36,274 nucleotides of DNA from Ignavibacteriota bacterium (GCA_016219595.1 JACRLY010000037.1:1-36274); one strand, 5' to 3'. Shown: positions 1 through 10,023, numbered from the stretch's first letter. A program made the numbers and translations. The notes: a model not told the origin generated them from the letters alone.

Positions 1-452
1 AAATGAGGTCATGGATAGTTAATAAGAACACGCTATCAATGTGTTCGCGTAAAATCCACCTGGATGATTTTCTAATGATGAGCCATAGTGCTGCGAAATC
101 CCTTGAACAGGGCAGCGATTCCATTCTTGCTGATGCACTGGAAGCTGTAATAGCGGCGATTTATCTCGATTCCGGTATAGACTCTGCAAAAAAGTTTATA
201 CTTAATACTTTATTGCCTGTCACGATGAATAAAATGGTTATGGTGGATACTAATTATAAAAGTATTCTTCTCGAAAAAGCACAGGGAGAAGGTAAACCGA
301 TACCAAGGTATGAAGTAATTAATGAAAAGGGACCTGACCATGATAAAGAGTTTACAATAGCAGTCTATATTGGGGAAGAACTATTAGGCACAGGTAAAGG
401 TAAGAATAAAAAACAGGCAGAACAGATGGCTGCCTATGAAGCATTGCATTAG
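1..452 (+). CDS. rnc: Ribonuclease III, C-terminal part (5' end outside window)
   Basis: Double-strand-specific endoribonuclease that processes rRNA precursors and structured RNAs. The reading frame is open from the left edge; the ATG at position 3 is probably internal, because the RNase III signature helix that should come first lies outside the window. Numbered from that ATG, the second half of the catalytic domain reads SILADALEAVIAAIYLD, with D44 and E47 in the places of the metal-binding Asp and Glu of the family. A double-stranded-RNA-binding domain follows from about residue 84 to 149, ending in the usual Lys-rich KNKKQAEQMAAYEAL helix. The segment before SILADA (MMSHSAAKSLEQG) lacks the GxGE loop common in other RNase III proteins, which is a small oddity. 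The stop codon is TAG... TAA-type choice aside, the 3' end is clear at 452 and gcvPB follows after about 130 bases. Confidence 0.9.
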   Translation, partial: MRSWIVNKNTLSMCSRKIHLDDFLMMSHSAAKSLEQGSDSILADALEAVIAAIYLDSGIDSAKKFILNTLLPVTMNKMVMVDTNYKSILLEKAQGEGKPIPRYEVINEKGPDHDKEFTIAVYIGEELLGTGKGKNKKQAEQMAAYEALH

Positions 453-529
453 TATAAAAAAAATCTTATTCTAATAGAAACACATCGAAATAACTTTAAA
501 AAGTCATTCAAAATCAGCCTAAAAATCCT

Positions 530-537
530 TATTTTTG
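530..537 (+). promoter_or_regulatory. Possible -7 box upstream of gcvPB
   Basis: TATTTTTG fits the Bacteroidetes -7 consensus TAnnTTTG and lies about 48 bases before the gcvPB ATG. I see no TTTG at the matching -33 distance, so this is a weak candidate in AT-rich DNA. Confidence 0.25.
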
Positions 538-584
538 TAATCTAAATAAATTTTATTTTGAATTTGTTATTGAAGATTTGGATT

Positions 585-1862
585 ATGGAACAATTGATAT
601 TTGAAAAGAGCAGAAATGGAAGAAAAGGTTACACATTACCCGGACTGGATGTTCCGGAAATTGAAAAAGATAAGTTAATTGGAAAAAATAATACGAGGAA
701 ATCAGAGCTCGGATTGCCTGAAGTAAGTGAGAATGAAATAGCAAGACATTTCGTAAAATTATCGCATTTGAATTACTGTATAGAGGAAGGAGTTTATCCT
801 CTCGGCTCATGCACAATGAAGTATAATCCAAAAGTAAACGAGAAAACAGCGTCTATCGCGGGATTTGAAGAATTGCATCCATGTATTGATGAAAAATATT
901 CACAAGGTGCATTGCAGTTAATGTATGAACTTGGCGAATGTTTGAAGGCAGTTGCCGGTTTGCAGGGAGTCAGCTTACAACCTTCAGCCGGTTCCCAGGG
1001 TGAACTTACAGGTATACTTATGATAAGAGCATATCATCTTGACAGGGGAGACCTCAAAAGAACAAAAATACTTATTCCGGATTCTGCACATGGAACTAAT
1101 CCTGCTTCTGCGGCAATTGGCGGTTTTGAGATAGTAAGTATTAATTCCAATGCTGATGGTAAGGTAGATATAGATGAAATAGAAAAAAAAGTTGGAAATC
1201 ATGTTGCCGGATTCATGCTGACAAATCCTAATACTCTTGGCATTTTTGAAAATCAGATTGTCGAAATTGAAAAACTTATACATGGCTGCGGCGGTTTAAT
1301 GTATATGGATGGTGCGAATCTAAATGCACTGCTTGGTGTAGTCAGACCCGGAGATATGAAATTCGATTGTGTACATATCAATCTGCATAAAACTTTTGCA
1401 ACACCCCATGGCGGTGGTGGTCCAGGTGCTGGACCGGTTTGTGTAAGTGAAAAACTTATTCCATATTTACCAATACCACAAATTATAAAAGAAAATGACA
1501 AATTCATTTTGAAAGAAGATAACTCTAAGTCAATCGGTAAACTCCATACATATTTCGGAAATTTCGGTGTATTTGTAAGAGCATATACTTATATAAGAAT
1601 GAACGGTGCAGAAGGATTATTCGGAATCAGCAAGAATGCAATCATTAATGCTAATTACCTCAAAGAAATGCTCAAAAAAGATTTTGAATTTCCATTTGAT
1701 GACAGATGTATGCATGAGTTTGTTATGAGTGGCGACAAGCAAAAGAAAATTGGTGTATCGACAAAAGATATGGCTAAGAGAATGCTTGATTACGGATACC
1801 ATGCTCCGACAATATATTTCCCGCTCATCGTCCACGAAGCTATGTTGGTTGAAACTACTTAA
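585..1862 (+). CDS. gcvPB: Glycine dehydrogenase (decarboxylating) subunit 2, ended early by an in-frame TAA
   Basis: Subunit 2 of the two-subunit P-protein of the glycine cleavage system. It uses PLP to decarboxylate glycine and passes the aminomethyl group to the lipoyl arm of GcvH. Family hallmarks are the N-terminal IFEKSRNGRKGYTLPGLDVP, the YPLGSCTMKYNPK loop, the PDSAHGTNPASA segment, and K269 in NLHKTFATPHGGGGPG as the expected PLP lysine. I chose the ATG at 585, where family similarity begins, over the TTG at 558. The frame stops at 1860-1862 after 425 residues, but the same frame continues with clearly homologous sequence to 2039 (see the next entry); the full protein would be 484 residues. 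The partner gcvPA is not in this window. The lesion could be a true nonsense mutation or a consensus error. Confidence 0.88.
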   Translation: MEQLIFEKSRNGRKGYTLPGLDVPEIEKDKLIGKNNTRKSELGLPEVSENEIARHFVKLSHLNYCIEEGVYPLGSCTMKYNPKVNEKTASIAGFEELHPCIDEKYSQGALQLMYELGECLKAVAGLQGVSLQPSAGSQGELTGILMIRAYHLDRGDLKRTKILIPDSAHGTNPASAAIGGFEIVSINSNADGKVDIDEIEKKVGNHVAGFMLTNPNTLGIFENQIVEIEKLIHGCGGLMYMDGANLNALLGVVRPGDMKFDCVHINLHKTFATPHGGGGPGAGPVCVSEKLIPYLPIPQIIKENDKFILKEDNSKSIGKLHTYFGNFGVFVRAYTYIRMNGAEGLFGISKNAIINANYLKEMLKKDFEFPFDDRCMHEFVMSGDKQKKIGVSTKDMAKRMLDYGYHAPTIYFPLIVHEAMLVETT

Positions 1863-2039
1863 ACTGAAATAAAAGAGAGTATTGATAAATTTGCTGAGAC
1901 GCTTATTTCTATCGCTAAGGAAGCAGAGACAAACAAGGATTTAGTTTTAAATGCTCCAATAACAACACCTGTAAAAAGATTGGACGATGCTCTGGCTGCG
2001 AGAGATTTGAATATCTCCTGGTTTTCTAAGAAGAAGTAA
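1863..2039 (+). pseudogene. gcvPB: C-terminal remainder of gcvPB beyond the premature stop
   Basis: Directly after the TAA at 1860 and in the same frame, 58 further codons encode TEIKESIDKFAETLISIAKE, later NAPITTPVKRLDDALAARD, and end at a TAA at 2037-2039. This is the normal C-terminal tail of GcvPB (the NAPxTTPVxRLDExxAAR motif). The family usually reads E-P-T-E-T-E here, while this sequence gives E-T-T-stop-T-E. Two substitutions, Pro to Thr and Glu (GAA) to TAA, therefore explain the break without any length change. There is no obvious ribosome-binding site for separate translation of the fragment. Confidence 0.82.
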
Positions 2040-2079
2040 ATTATTTTAATTCTGAAAATAATTATAGATTTAATATTTT

Positions 2080-2793
2080 ATGGTTTTTAATATGATTTCA
2101 ATAAATAATGCAATAAATAAAATTTCGTTTTTTAGATTGAGATTAATAACATTATTATTAATCATTTTTATTTTTGGATTATTAAACCTTAATGCTGCAA
2201 TTAATAAAAAAGATGAAATATATTTCAGGGAACAGGGATTAACAAAATATAAAAAAGGCAATTATTCAGAATCTATAAAATATTATACAAAAGCAATTAA
2301 AATCAATTCTAAATATGAAACTGCTTATCTCGAACGTGGATTGGCTTACTTTATGTCCGGGAAAAATGATGAGGCTGTAACTGATATTTCAAAAGCTATA
2401 AAATTAAACAATAAAAATCATTTGGCTTATTACAACAGGGCATTGGTATATAACAGAATGGATAAACAGGATTCTGCAATACAAGATTATACTAAAGCTA
2501 TTGAATTGAATACAAAATTTTCTGAAGCTTATACAAACCGTGGGTTGACATTTAAAAAAATTGAAAAATATAATGAGGCATTATTGGATTTTCATAAAGC
2601 AATTGAGTATAATCAAAAAAAATCTGTGAATTATTTAAACCGGGGTTTGATATACGCAAAATTGAAGAATATCGAAATGTCTTTAAATGATTTGAAAACT
2701 GCATTAGAGTTAGATCCCGGCAATTTAGAAGCACTCTATAACAGGGGATTAATTTATTTCAGAAATGAAAATCAAAAATCGTTAATTTTGTAA
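2080..2793 (+). CDS. Tetratricopeptide repeat protein with N-terminal membrane anchor or signal sequence
   Basis: A 237-residue protein. A hydrophobic stretch at about residues 22-43 (ITLLLIIFIFGLLNLNAA) is a signal peptide or membrane anchor, so the repeats probably face the periplasm. From about residue 45, five 34-residue TPR motifs follow one another with the pattern AYxxRGLxYxxxxxxxxAxxDxxKAIxLN. A sixth starts (EALYNRGLIYFR) but ends after its first helix, so the C terminus may be slightly shortened. TPR domains are protein-interaction scaffolds; no enzymatic domain is present and the partner cannot be inferred. ATG codons at 2080 and 2092 are both possible starts. It stands between gcvPB and gyrA on the same strand without obvious functional linkage. 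Confidence 0.8.
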   Translation: MVFNMISINNAINKISFFRLRLITLLLIIFIFGLLNLNAAINKKDEIYFREQGLTKYKKGNYSESIKYYTKAIKINSKYETAYLERGLAYFMSGKNDEAVTDISKAIKLNNKNHLAYYNRALVYNRMDKQDSAIQDYTKAIELNTKFSEAYTNRGLTFKKIEKYNEALLDFHKAIEYNQKKSVNYLNRGLIYAKLKNIEMSLNDLKTALELDPGNLEALYNRGLIYFRNENQKSLIL

Positions 2794-2872
2794 GTTATTT
2801 TAATTTTAAAATTAATGAAAGTTCTTATAGAATATTTCATTCAATCCATTTATTTTTTAGGTGTAAACAATA

Positions 2873-5401
2873 ATGATTTCATTAAGTGATAAAATAGTTC
2901 CAACTATTCTGGAAGATGAATTACAAAGCTCTTATCTTGATTATTCAATGTCTGTAATTGTATCCCGTGCATTACCTGATGTACGTGACGGATTGAAACC
3001 TGTTCACAGGCGAATATTGTATGGAATGCATGATTTAGGCATGCAACCTAATAAACCTTATAAAAAATCTGCTCGTATCGTCGGTGATGTTCTTGGTAAA
3101 TATCATCCGCATGGTGACAGTGCAGTATACGATGCAATGGTTCGTATGGCACAGGAATGGTCATTAAGGTATCCGTTGGTTGACGGGCAGGGAAATTTTG
3201 GTTCAATCGACGGGGATTCACCTGCTGCCATGAGGTATACAGAAACACGTCTCGGCTGGCTCGCCACGGAAATGTTAAAGGATATTGATAAAAACACTGT
3301 AGATTTCCTGCCGAATTTTGATGAATCGCTGGAAGAACCGTCTGTTCTGCCGTCAGTCGTTCCGAATCTGCTTGTGAACGGAGCAAGCGGCATTGCAGTA
3401 GGTATGGCAACAAATATACCTCCTCATAATTTGAGAGAAATTATCGACGGGTTACTTGCAATAATAAAGAATGAGAATATAACTTTTGAAGAAATCACAA
3501 AAATTGTTCAGGGACCGGATTTCCCGACTGGCGGTGAAATTCATGGTTATACAGGAATAAAAGATGCATACAGGGATGGAAGAGGAAAATTGATTGTCAG
3601 AGCTGTTGCTAAGGCTGATAAACAAAAGAGCGGGAAAAGTGCGATAATCATTACAGAATTACCTTACCAGGTAAACAAAGCGAGTTTGATAGAAAAAATT
3701 GCTGAGCTTGTAAGACAGAAAACCTTAGAAGATATTTCAGATATTCGTGATGAGTCAGACCGTGACGGAATCAGAGTTGTGATCGAACTCAAGCGTGATG
3801 CAATTGCTGAGGTCGTTCTCAATAATTTATATAAGCATACCCAAATGCAGGTTACATTCGGATGCAATATGCTGGCATTAGTTAATGGAATGCCAAAAAC
3901 ACTAAGCCTGCTCGAGATGATGAAGCTATTTGTTGAGCACCGCAATGTTGTGATTGTAAGAAGGTCAAAGTATGAACTTGATATTGCAGAAAAACGAGCT
4001 CATATATTAGAAGGTTTTCTAAAAGCATTGAATCATCTTGACGAAGTAATAAAAACCATTAAGGAATCGAGAGACCCTAAGGTTGCTTCAACTAATCTGC
4101 AGGCGAGATTTGAGTTATCAGAAGAACAGGCGAAAGCTATACTCGAAATGCGTCTTCAGAGATTGACAGGATTAGAAAGAGAAAAAATTCACCAGGAATA
4201 TAAAGACATACTTCAGACAATAGAAAGACTCAATATTATATTAGGAAGCAAGACCGAACAGATGAGAATAATTTCTGATGAACTTACAGAACTGAAAAAT
4301 AAATACGGCGATGAAAGAAGAACAAAAATTTACCCTGAAGCTAAAGAGATAACAATAGAAGATATGATAGCCGATGAAGATGTGATAATTACAATTAGTC
4401 ATAACGGTTACATTAAAAGAACTCCTGTTTCAAACTACCGGAATCAAAATAAAGGAGGAAGAGGTTCACAAGGAGTCGGTACATACGATGATGATTTTGT
4501 AGAGCATGTTTTCCGTGCATCGACACATCATTATTTAATGTTCTTTACTGATAAGGGAAGGTGTTATAAAGTCAAAGTATATGATTTGCCTGAAGGAAGC
4601 CGTACAGCTAAAGGTCGTTCAATGGCAAACGTAATTCAGAAAACAAATGAAGAGACTGTTACAACATACTTGCCCGTAAAGGATTTCATGGAGAAGTATT
4701 ATATTGTAATGGCAACCAAAAATGGAGTAATAAAAAAATGTGAGCTTTCGGATTTTGCAAATATTCGTACAACCGGAATAATAGCAATAAATCTTGCAGA
4801 TAATGACGAATTGGTTAAGGCAAAGCTAACCGACGGCAATTGTGAAATTTTGATTGGTACCAGGAATGGAGTCGCATGCAGGTTCCATGAAGATGATGTC
4901 CGTGCTATGGGAAGAACTGCAGCGGGTGTCAGGGGTATAACCCTGAAAGATGATGATTATGTTGTTTCTCTGGTTTCAGTTCTCCATATTGATTCTTCAA
5001 TAATTGTAGTTGGAGAGAAAGGTCTTGGAAAACGAACCGCTTTTAAAGATTTCAGGTTGACAAGACGAGGTGCTAAGGGTGTAATATCTATGAATATAAC
5101 GGATAAGACAGGTAAAGTTGTCAGGCTACTTTCTGCATCGGACAGTGAAGATTTGGTTGTTATTACTACTCATGGAGTATTAATCAGACAACCTGTAAAA
5201 AATATACGTGTAATTGGCAGAAATACACAGGGTGTCCGATTGATTCGTCTTGACGATGGTGACTCTATTGCAGATATTACTTCTGTCCTCAGGGAAGAAA
5301 ACGGCAATGGCGATGAAGTATTAAATGTTGATTCAGAAGTGGAAAATGAACAACAGGAAAAAATTGATTTTTCTGATACTGATGAAAATTCCGGAAAATA
5401 A
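2873..5401 (+). CDS. gyrA: DNA gyrase subunit A
   Basis: Breakage-reunion subunit of DNA gyrase, which introduces negative supercoils with GyrB. At 842 residues it has the expected length. The catalytic tyrosine is Y122 in [10 protein letters not shown], the same number as in E. coli. The quinolone-determining region reads [12 protein letters not shown] with S83 and D87 both as in susceptible enzymes. The six-bladed C-terminal domain carries a GyrA-box-like QNKGGRG at residues 525-531, which separates it from ParC. The last 35 or so residues are acidic. An AGGTG sequence at about 2860 lies upstream of the ATG. The 3' end overlaps the next gene by 20 bases. Confidence 0.97.
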   Translation: MISLSDKIVPTILEDELQSSYLDYSMSVIVSRALPDVRDGLKPVHRRILYGMHDLGMQPNKPYKKSARIVGDVLGKYHPHGDSAVYDAMVRMAQEWSLRYPLVDGQGNFGSIDGDSPAAMRYTETRLGWLATEMLKDIDKNTVDFLPNFDESLEEPSVLPSVVPNLLVNGASGIAVGMATNIPPHNLREIIDGLLAIIKNENITFEEITKIVQGPDFPTGGEIHGYTGIKDAYRDGRGKLIVRAVAKADKQKSGKSAIIITELPYQVNKASLIEKIAELVRQKTLEDISDIRDESDRDGIRVVIELKRDAIAEVVLNNLYKHTQMQVTFGCNMLALVNGMPKTLSLLEMMKLFVEHRNVVIVRRSKYELDIAEKRAHILEGFLKALNHLDEVIKTIKESRDPKVASTNLQARFELSEEQAKAILEMRLQRLTGLEREKIHQEYKDILQTIERLNIILGSKTEQMRIISDELTELKNKYGDERRTKIYPEAKEITIEDMIADEDVIITISHNGYIKRTPVSNYRNQNKGGRGSQGVGTYDDDFVEHVFRASTHHYLMFFTDKGRCYKVKVYDLPEGSRTAKGRSMANVIQKTNEETVTTYLPVKDFMEKYYIVMATKNGVIKKCELSDFANIRTTGIIAINLADNDELVKAKLTDGNCEILIGTRNGVACRFHEDDVRAMGRTAAGVRGITLKDDDYVVSLVSVLHIDSSIIVVGEKGLGKRTAFKDFRLTRRGAKGVISMNITDKTGKVVRLLSASDSEDLVVITTHGVLIRQPVKNIRVIGRNTQGVRLIRLDDGDSIADITSVLREENGNGDEVLNVDSEVENEQQEKIDFSDTDENSGK

Positions 5402-7334
5402 ATTTATTGTTACATCAATAATTCTTTTTCTTATTACTTTTATTTGTAATAACTCAAATTCATTGTTTGCACAGGCAAACCCTGAAGATAAAGATATTTT
5501 TGAAAAGCTTAAAAAGCTGAATGTTCCCAATGATTCTCTTCAAATTTATTTTAATCAATTCAAAGAAGGTAAATTTAATATCGATTCTGTTAAGACAGAG
5601 ACTAAAGATACAATACCTCCTAATTTTCCTTTAATTTCACATGGAAGAACTTTTGTACTTAAAAATGATTGTTATCGAACAATCAGAAAAGAGGATATAC
5701 AAATACATATATACAATTCATTATTCGATATTCTTAAGTATAATTTACCTTCATATTCTCTATCGCTTGACGGAATAGGGACATACAGGCATCTAGCTTT
5801 ATTCGGCTCATCTCCTGCAGATGTATCATTCCAATTTAACAACAGACCGTATAAAGACCTTGAGTTTGGCTCACTCAATATTGAACAATTATCTCCTGAA
5901 TTTATGGAACAGGCAGAAATACTTGTCGGCTCCGATGCTGTAATATTATCGGATAATTCATCAGGAGCATCTATCAATTTACAGGAAATAAGGTATAATT
6001 CGAAGAAACCATATACCAGGCTTTGGTATTCGCAGGGAGGGTATGATTTGATTTCTGCTGATGGAATTTACAGCCAGAATTTTGTGAAGAACTGGAATTT
6101 TACATTTGGTTTCCGCACGATGACATCAAGCGGCAGATATACAAATTCATGGCTGCAGGACTGGAATGTCAGGACATTATTAAGATGGAATCCTTCTGAT
6201 TACACAAGCATTTCATTTGTAGAAAATTTTACAAATCATGGCTATGGAACAAACGGTGGTGTGGATGCTTATAATTCATCCGATATATACGATAATGTTT
6301 CTGCAAGAGTGAAATTCGAGAATCTGAATGAGAGAGTTTTCAGACATGATTTAACTCTCACATATACATCATTGCTTGACAGGGATTCATCATCAACATT
6401 ATCCGGTGCAATATACTTTTCAAATTCCGATTGGGATAATTACCGTTCGAAGGAACTGTATGTAAATTCTATTGATACAGTAAATACTATAAATCATATC
6501 AGCCAATATATGGGAGCTACTGCGAAATATGAGCAGGATTTCTTCCAGACATTTCAGTTGAGAGTTGGTGGTGATGTTGAATATGATATTTTGCCAAAAA
6601 CATTATATTTCGATGAACTGAAGGATTTATCTTTCTCTGCTTTCGCACACGGATTATTCACACCAATTGAAAATATAAAACTCAGCGGTGGATTGAGATT
6701 CACAACTTATGCAGGAAAGACAGCACTCGCATTTGGTGCAAAATCTGTTTTGTCATTTTCGAAAGAATTGGAACTCATTGGAGATTTATCATTTTCAGAT
6801 AGGTTTCCAACTCCTGTTGAAGGTTTAAATTTATCGAATGAAAAACATTTTTTTGGATTAGCTGAATTGAGACACAAAACACAGCCAATAAATATTTCAG
6901 TTGGAGCATTTTACCGAAATATCGATAATCCGATTTTAACAAAAACTGAAATAATAGATTCACACAAGGTTTATCAGAGCTATAATACAGATAAAAGAAA
7001 TGTGTTTGGACTCTATGCAAATCTTGATTTCTTTATTTTTGGAAGTATCGGTATTTCAATTTGGGGACAATCTTACTTAAGTAATACGAATGATACAAAT
7101 GATTACAGATTTCCGAATTTCATAGCAGGAATAAGAACTTATTATGAAATCATTGCAGGTAAAAGCTTACTCAGGTTAGGTACATCCTTCGGATTTATGG
7201 GTGAGATGAAGGGTGAACAATACACCAAAGCTACCTATGAAAATATTTTATCGCAGGGATATTATTATGTGCCTTACTATCCTCAGTTAGACGCAAATTT
7301 CAGATTGTCAGTCGCCTGGCCCTTCCTTGATTAA
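5382..7334 (+). CDS. TonB-dependent-receptor-like outer-membrane beta-barrel protein
   Basis: A 650-residue secreted protein. The start at 5382 is chosen because it begins a good signal peptide ([20 protein letters not shown], cleavage expected after NSLFAQ); an upstream ATG at 5325 lies inside gyrA and would bury it. Residues of about 110-220 resemble a receptor plug ([20 protein letters not shown], then [20 protein letters not shown]). The rest is a run of alternating, aromatic-rich strands typical of an outer-membrane barrel, ending with [12 protein letters not shown] see no clear TonB box, so energised transport is not proven; substrate unknown. The gene overlaps the 3' end of gyrA by 20 bases in another frame, so the two may be co-transcribed. 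Confidence 0.72.
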   Translation: MKIPENKFIVTSIILFLITFICNNSNSLFAQANPEDKDIFEKLKKLNVPNDSLQIYFNQFKEGKFNIDSVKTETKDTIPPNFPLISHGRTFVLKNDCYRTIRKEDIQIHIYNSLFDILKYNLPSYSLSLDGIGTYRHLALFGSSPADVSFQFNNRPYKDLEFGSLNIEQLSPEFMEQAEILVGSDAVILSDNSSGASINLQEIRYNSKKPYTRLWYSQGGYDLISADGIYSQNFVKNWNFTFGFRTMTSSGRYTNSWLQDWNVRTLLRWNPSDYTSISFVENFTNHGYGTNGGVDAYNSSDIYDNVSARVKFENLNERVFRHDLTLTYTSLLDRDSSSTLSGAIYFSNSDWDNYRSKELYVNSIDTVNTINHISQYMGATAKYEQDFFQTFQLRVGGDVEYDILPKTLYFDELKDLSFSAFAHGLFTPIENIKLSGGLRFTTYAGKTALAFGAKSVLSFSKELELIGDLSFSDRFPTPVEGLNLSNEKHFFGLAELRHKTQPINISVGAFYRNIDNPILTKTEIIDSHKVYQSYNTDKRNVFGLYANLDFFIFGSIGISIWGQSYLSNTNDTNDYRFPNFIAGIRTYYEIIAGKSLLRLGTSFGFMGEMKGEQYTKATYENILSQGYYYVPYYPQLDANFRLSVAWPFLD

Positions 7335-7748
7335 TTACTAATTACAAATTACTAATTACTAATTATGATTTATTTTTCCAAATAATAGGAATCCAAAGAA
7401 ATAGAACACAGATATAACTGATGCAACTGATTTTCAGTGATTTATCCCGATTTAAAGATATAAAATATTAGAAAATAAAAAACCATAATACCTTTCATTT
7501 TCCAATTGGGAAAAAATATTTCACGCAAAGACGCAAAGAAAATCGCAAAGCTTTCAAAGAATATTTTCACACAGAACCGCTGAATCGCAGAAATTTTTGG
7601 TTACGTATAGCCAAAAAGGTGCAAATTTGTGCATTCGGAGCAGAATTGAAGCATTTTTTTTTATTTTGAATGGCGGGTATATATTATAAATTCTGAATTA
7701 TGAATGCTGAATGGCTGATATATATTATTGAAATCCCTCACCCTTTTT

Positions 7749-7776
7749 CCCTCTCCCTGAGTGAGAGGGATTATTT
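7749..7776 (+). terminator. Terminator-like hairpin
   Basis: CCCTCTC (7749-7755) pairs with GAGAGGG (7763-7769) across a 7-base loop, followed by ATTATTTTT. It lies 415 bases downstream of the barrel gene, so it may equally be a dispersed repeat. Confidence 0.4.
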
Positions 7777-7944
7777 TTGCTTTCCTGTACTGACTGGATT
7801 CAGCCCGATATAGATTAGCAAAGAACGAGCGGGACAAAGATAAGGATGTAGGGATTATATGTCAAGAAAATGGTTTTAAAATGGTTTTTTTTATATACCT
7901 TTCCTAATCCTTTCTAGAGGATGAGAAATTTATGTTGGTTGTAT

Positions 7945-8040
7945 GCTATGGATTCCTGCTTTCGCAGGAATGACAGGATTGGCTTTGTGGTATAAAAATC
8001 TTGAAATCCTCTAATCATTTTAATCCTGTTCAGCCAATGG
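7945..8040. repeat. 96-bp direct repeat, copy 1
   Basis: Matches 10304-10399 in the same orientation with only two mismatches over 96 bases. The inner part contains a perfect hairpin, ATTCCTGC-TTTC-GCAGGAAT. Partial similarity extends about 20 bases further left (GAAATTTATGT). The two copies bracket the accessory lipoprotein and the toxin-antitoxin-like relics. Confidence 0.9.
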
Positions 8041-8343
8041 AGATGCTTGGACAGGCTCAGAAAGACTTATTAAGTCAATTACCAATCTGATAATATTTTT
8101 CTGTTCTTGAATATTTCTTAGATTTGTATTCAAATTATTGGGTAAATAATATTTTATAGAAAAACAAATAAGACATTAACACACCACCGTCATAAGTGGT
8201 GGATTTAATAAGTAAAATAATTATTAAATAAGTTAAAATCAAATATAGTTATATCTTCAGACAAAGTTGGTAGATTTCTTTCATTAAAAGGATTATATAA
8301 ATCAAATGAAGATAATTTTGTTACTTTAATAAGGATTAATTTC

Positions 8344-9663
8344 ATGAAAAACATCTTATTATTTTTTGTCATTTTAATATCATTAACCTGCTGTTCAGAA
8401 AACCCAACAATATTTGATGGTGCTACATTAAATGAAAAAGGTATTAGATTGAGTAATGGCTGCTTAATACCCATTGAGGATGGAGCACGTTCTTTTAATA
8501 TATCAGGGGAATGTAATGGAATAGAATATAATTTTAGTTTTTACTTAATAACATGGGAAAATGGGAGTGTAATAGGTTATATTGTAAAATCAGGAGATAA
8601 AATTGAAATATTTGGTACTCCTAGCTTAAGAATTAACTATGTGTATGAAAGTGGGAACTATGTTTTTCATCCAGTTTCATTATGCTTACAATCGGAAACT
8701 GTCCCTTTTGATATCAATATATTTTATTCAATAGATGGTAGTGAGCCTTCAAATACAAAAGGAATTAAATATAATACACCAATTGATATTGATAATAATA
8801 CAACAGTTAAAGCAATAGCAATTACATCAATTGGTATAAAAAGTGATATTATAACTTTAGATTATAAATTTCCAATTGAATATATAACTTCATATAATCT
8901 TGACCCAATACCAGAAGATCTTGTTACTGATGGGAAAAATCTATGGTTTCTATCAGAAAAAAAACTTATTGAAATTGACAACAACAGACAACAAAAAAAA
9001 ATAATTGGATTAAATGTTGATGAATTTAACGAACATTCAGTCGATGGACTTGCATGGGATGGATTAAATTTTTGGATTTCGCATAATACAGTAGGTTATA
9101 AAAATTTCATTTCTAAAATTGATAATAATGGAAACATAATTAAAACAATTGATTGTAATAGAGCATTTATTTATGATTTCACAATTTATAATGATAGTAT
9201 ATATGCACTTTCTTCACATTCATCTTGGGGATTAGATATAGATGATATGGTTGTATATGATACAAATGGAAGATTGATTAGGTATGAAGATCTAAGTCTT
9301 AAGCTTAATACTCCAGGTGGTATTTATGATGACAAGATTAGATTCACTATTAATTCTAATAAAACTTTCTATTTTGTTAATTCAAATTTTGCAGAAAGTG
9401 GATATTATCATCATTTCTCCTCATCAATTAGAAATGACTTTTTAGTTTTAAATCGGAAAAATGATAATATTAATGAATCCATATGTTTAAATAATTATAA
9501 TTGTGTTGATAATACTTATTTTGGATTTTTAGATATAATAGGCAATCAATTACAAGAAAATATTTACGGTACCATATGTCCAATAACTATTGATGATAAT
9601 AATAATTTATGGATTGTAACACCAAATCATAATAAAAATTTCCACAAGTTTAAAATTAATTGA
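8344..9663 (+). CDS. Lipoprotein with a chitobiase-type C-terminal domain and a beta-propeller-like region
   Basis: A 439-residue protein. The N terminus is a lipoprotein signal (hydrophobic residues 4-14, then LTCC, with C17 the likely lipidated cysteine; Cys at -1 is unusual). Residues of about 105-180 fit the CHB_HEX_C_1 domain, with the YSIDGSEPS core, a YNTPIDID segment and TTVKAIA. From about residue 185 to the end, repeated segments such as DGKNLWFLSEKKLIEIDNN, WDGLNFWISHNT, and DDNNNLWIVTPNH suggest a beta-propeller of the glutamine-cyclotransferase/NHL kind. AAGGA lies 9 bases before the ATG. The gene is even more AT-rich than its neighbours and stands alone between direct repeats. 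It is probably attached to the cell envelope and may bind glycan; no catalytic residues are recognised. Confidence 0.75.
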   Translation: MKNILLFFVILISLTCCSENPTIFDGATLNEKGIRLSNGCLIPIEDGARSFNISGECNGIEYNFSFYLITWENGSVIGYIVKSGDKIEIFGTPSLRINYVYESGNYVFHPVSLCLQSETVPFDINIFYSIDGSEPSNTKGIKYNTPIDIDNNTTVKAIAITSIGIKSDIITLDYKFPIEYITSYNLDPIPEDLVTDGKNLWFLSEKKLIEIDNNRQQKKIIGLNVDEFNEHSVDGLAWDGLNFWISHNTVGYKNFISKIDNNGNIIKTIDCNRAFIYDFTIYNDSIYALSSHSSWGLDIDDMVVYDTNGRLIRYEDLSLKLNTPGGIYDDKIRFTINSNKTFYFVNSNFAESGYYHHFSSSIRNDFLVLNRKNDNINESICLNNYNCVDNTYFGFLDIIGNQLQENIYGTICPITIDDNNNLWIVTPNHNKNFHKFKIN

Positions 9664-9729
9664 AATTAGACGAAAAATTAATATTCAAAATAAAATCACA
9701 ATTGTCATAGACTGTGGATTTAAAAATGT

Positions 9730-9747
9730 ATAACCAAATTTGGTTAT
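9730..9747. repeat. 18-bp perfect palindrome
   Basis: ATAACCAAATTTGGTTAT is its own reverse complement. It lies 67 bases after the lipoprotein stop codon and before the broken DUF4258-like gene. It could be an operator for that former gene pair or a chance hairpin; it has no T-run of its own. Confidence 0.55.
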
Positions 9748-9773
9748 TACTAACGCCATCAACGATAGATTTC

Positions 9774-10015
9774 TTTCTTACAAATCATGTTATAACGCAA
9801 TTTATTTAAAGAGGTGTTAAAAAGGATGAAGTAATTGAAACCATTAGAAAAGGTGTAAGAGAACCGGCTATGTTTAACCGATTTCAAGCAAAACAGAATT
9901 TTCAGTATAATGATTATTGGCATGATTCATTTTATCCGATTAAATAAGTTGTACCTGTTTTGTTGAAGAAGAAAATGAAATTGTTGTTATTACGATATTC
10001 AGTTTTTATTTTTAG
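9774..10015 (+). pseudogene. DUF4258-like gene, decayed
   Basis: Reading FLTNHVITQFI-stop-RGVKKDEVIETIRKG, then DYWHDSFYPIK-stop-VVPV and, after a one-base frameshift near 9960, VEEENEIVVITIFSFYF, this is recognisable as a DUF4258-type small protein (HAxxRxxERGI start, VVITxF end). It carries TAA at 9807 and at 9945 plus the frameshift, and no good start codon remains. The final TAG at 10013 overlaps the ribosome-binding site of the next relic, as expected for a former two-gene operon. Such proteins resemble small RelE-like toxins, but the function is not established. Confidence 0.65.
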
Positions 10016-10023
10016 GTGGAATT

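Larger units (their letters stand above)
7335..8343. other. Gene-free, repeat-rich intergenic region of about 1 kb
   Basis: No supportable coding sequence. It holds a cluster of ATTACTA-type heptamers at 7335-7366, a CGCAAAGACGCAAAG-type dispersed motif at about 7523-7550, a hairpin followed by T-rich DNA at 7749-7776, the first copy of a 96-bp direct repeat at 7945-8040 and a small CACCAC/GTGGTG hairpin at 8182-8201. The mix looks like accumulated dispersed repeats and eroded sequence rather than a lost single gene. Confidence 0.7.

Noticed and set aside
1860-1862. Recoded stop (TAA read as an amino acid) in this organism
   Set aside because: TAA correctly ends many intact genes in the window, for example atpA, so a general reassignment is excluded; only local readthrough remains conceivable.
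3048-3413. Minus-strand open frames within gyrA
   Set aside because: They are the complement of the conserved GyrA catalytic region and show no protein signature.
7335-8343. Riboswitch or structured RNA in the 1-kb gap
   Set aside because: Only simple hairpins and dispersed repeats are visible; none of the conserved cores of known riboswitches was recognised.
8205-8474. Minus-strand open frame at the lipoprotein start
   Set aside because: It overlaps the lipoprotein signal sequence on the other strand and lacks a ribosome-binding site or recognisable domain.
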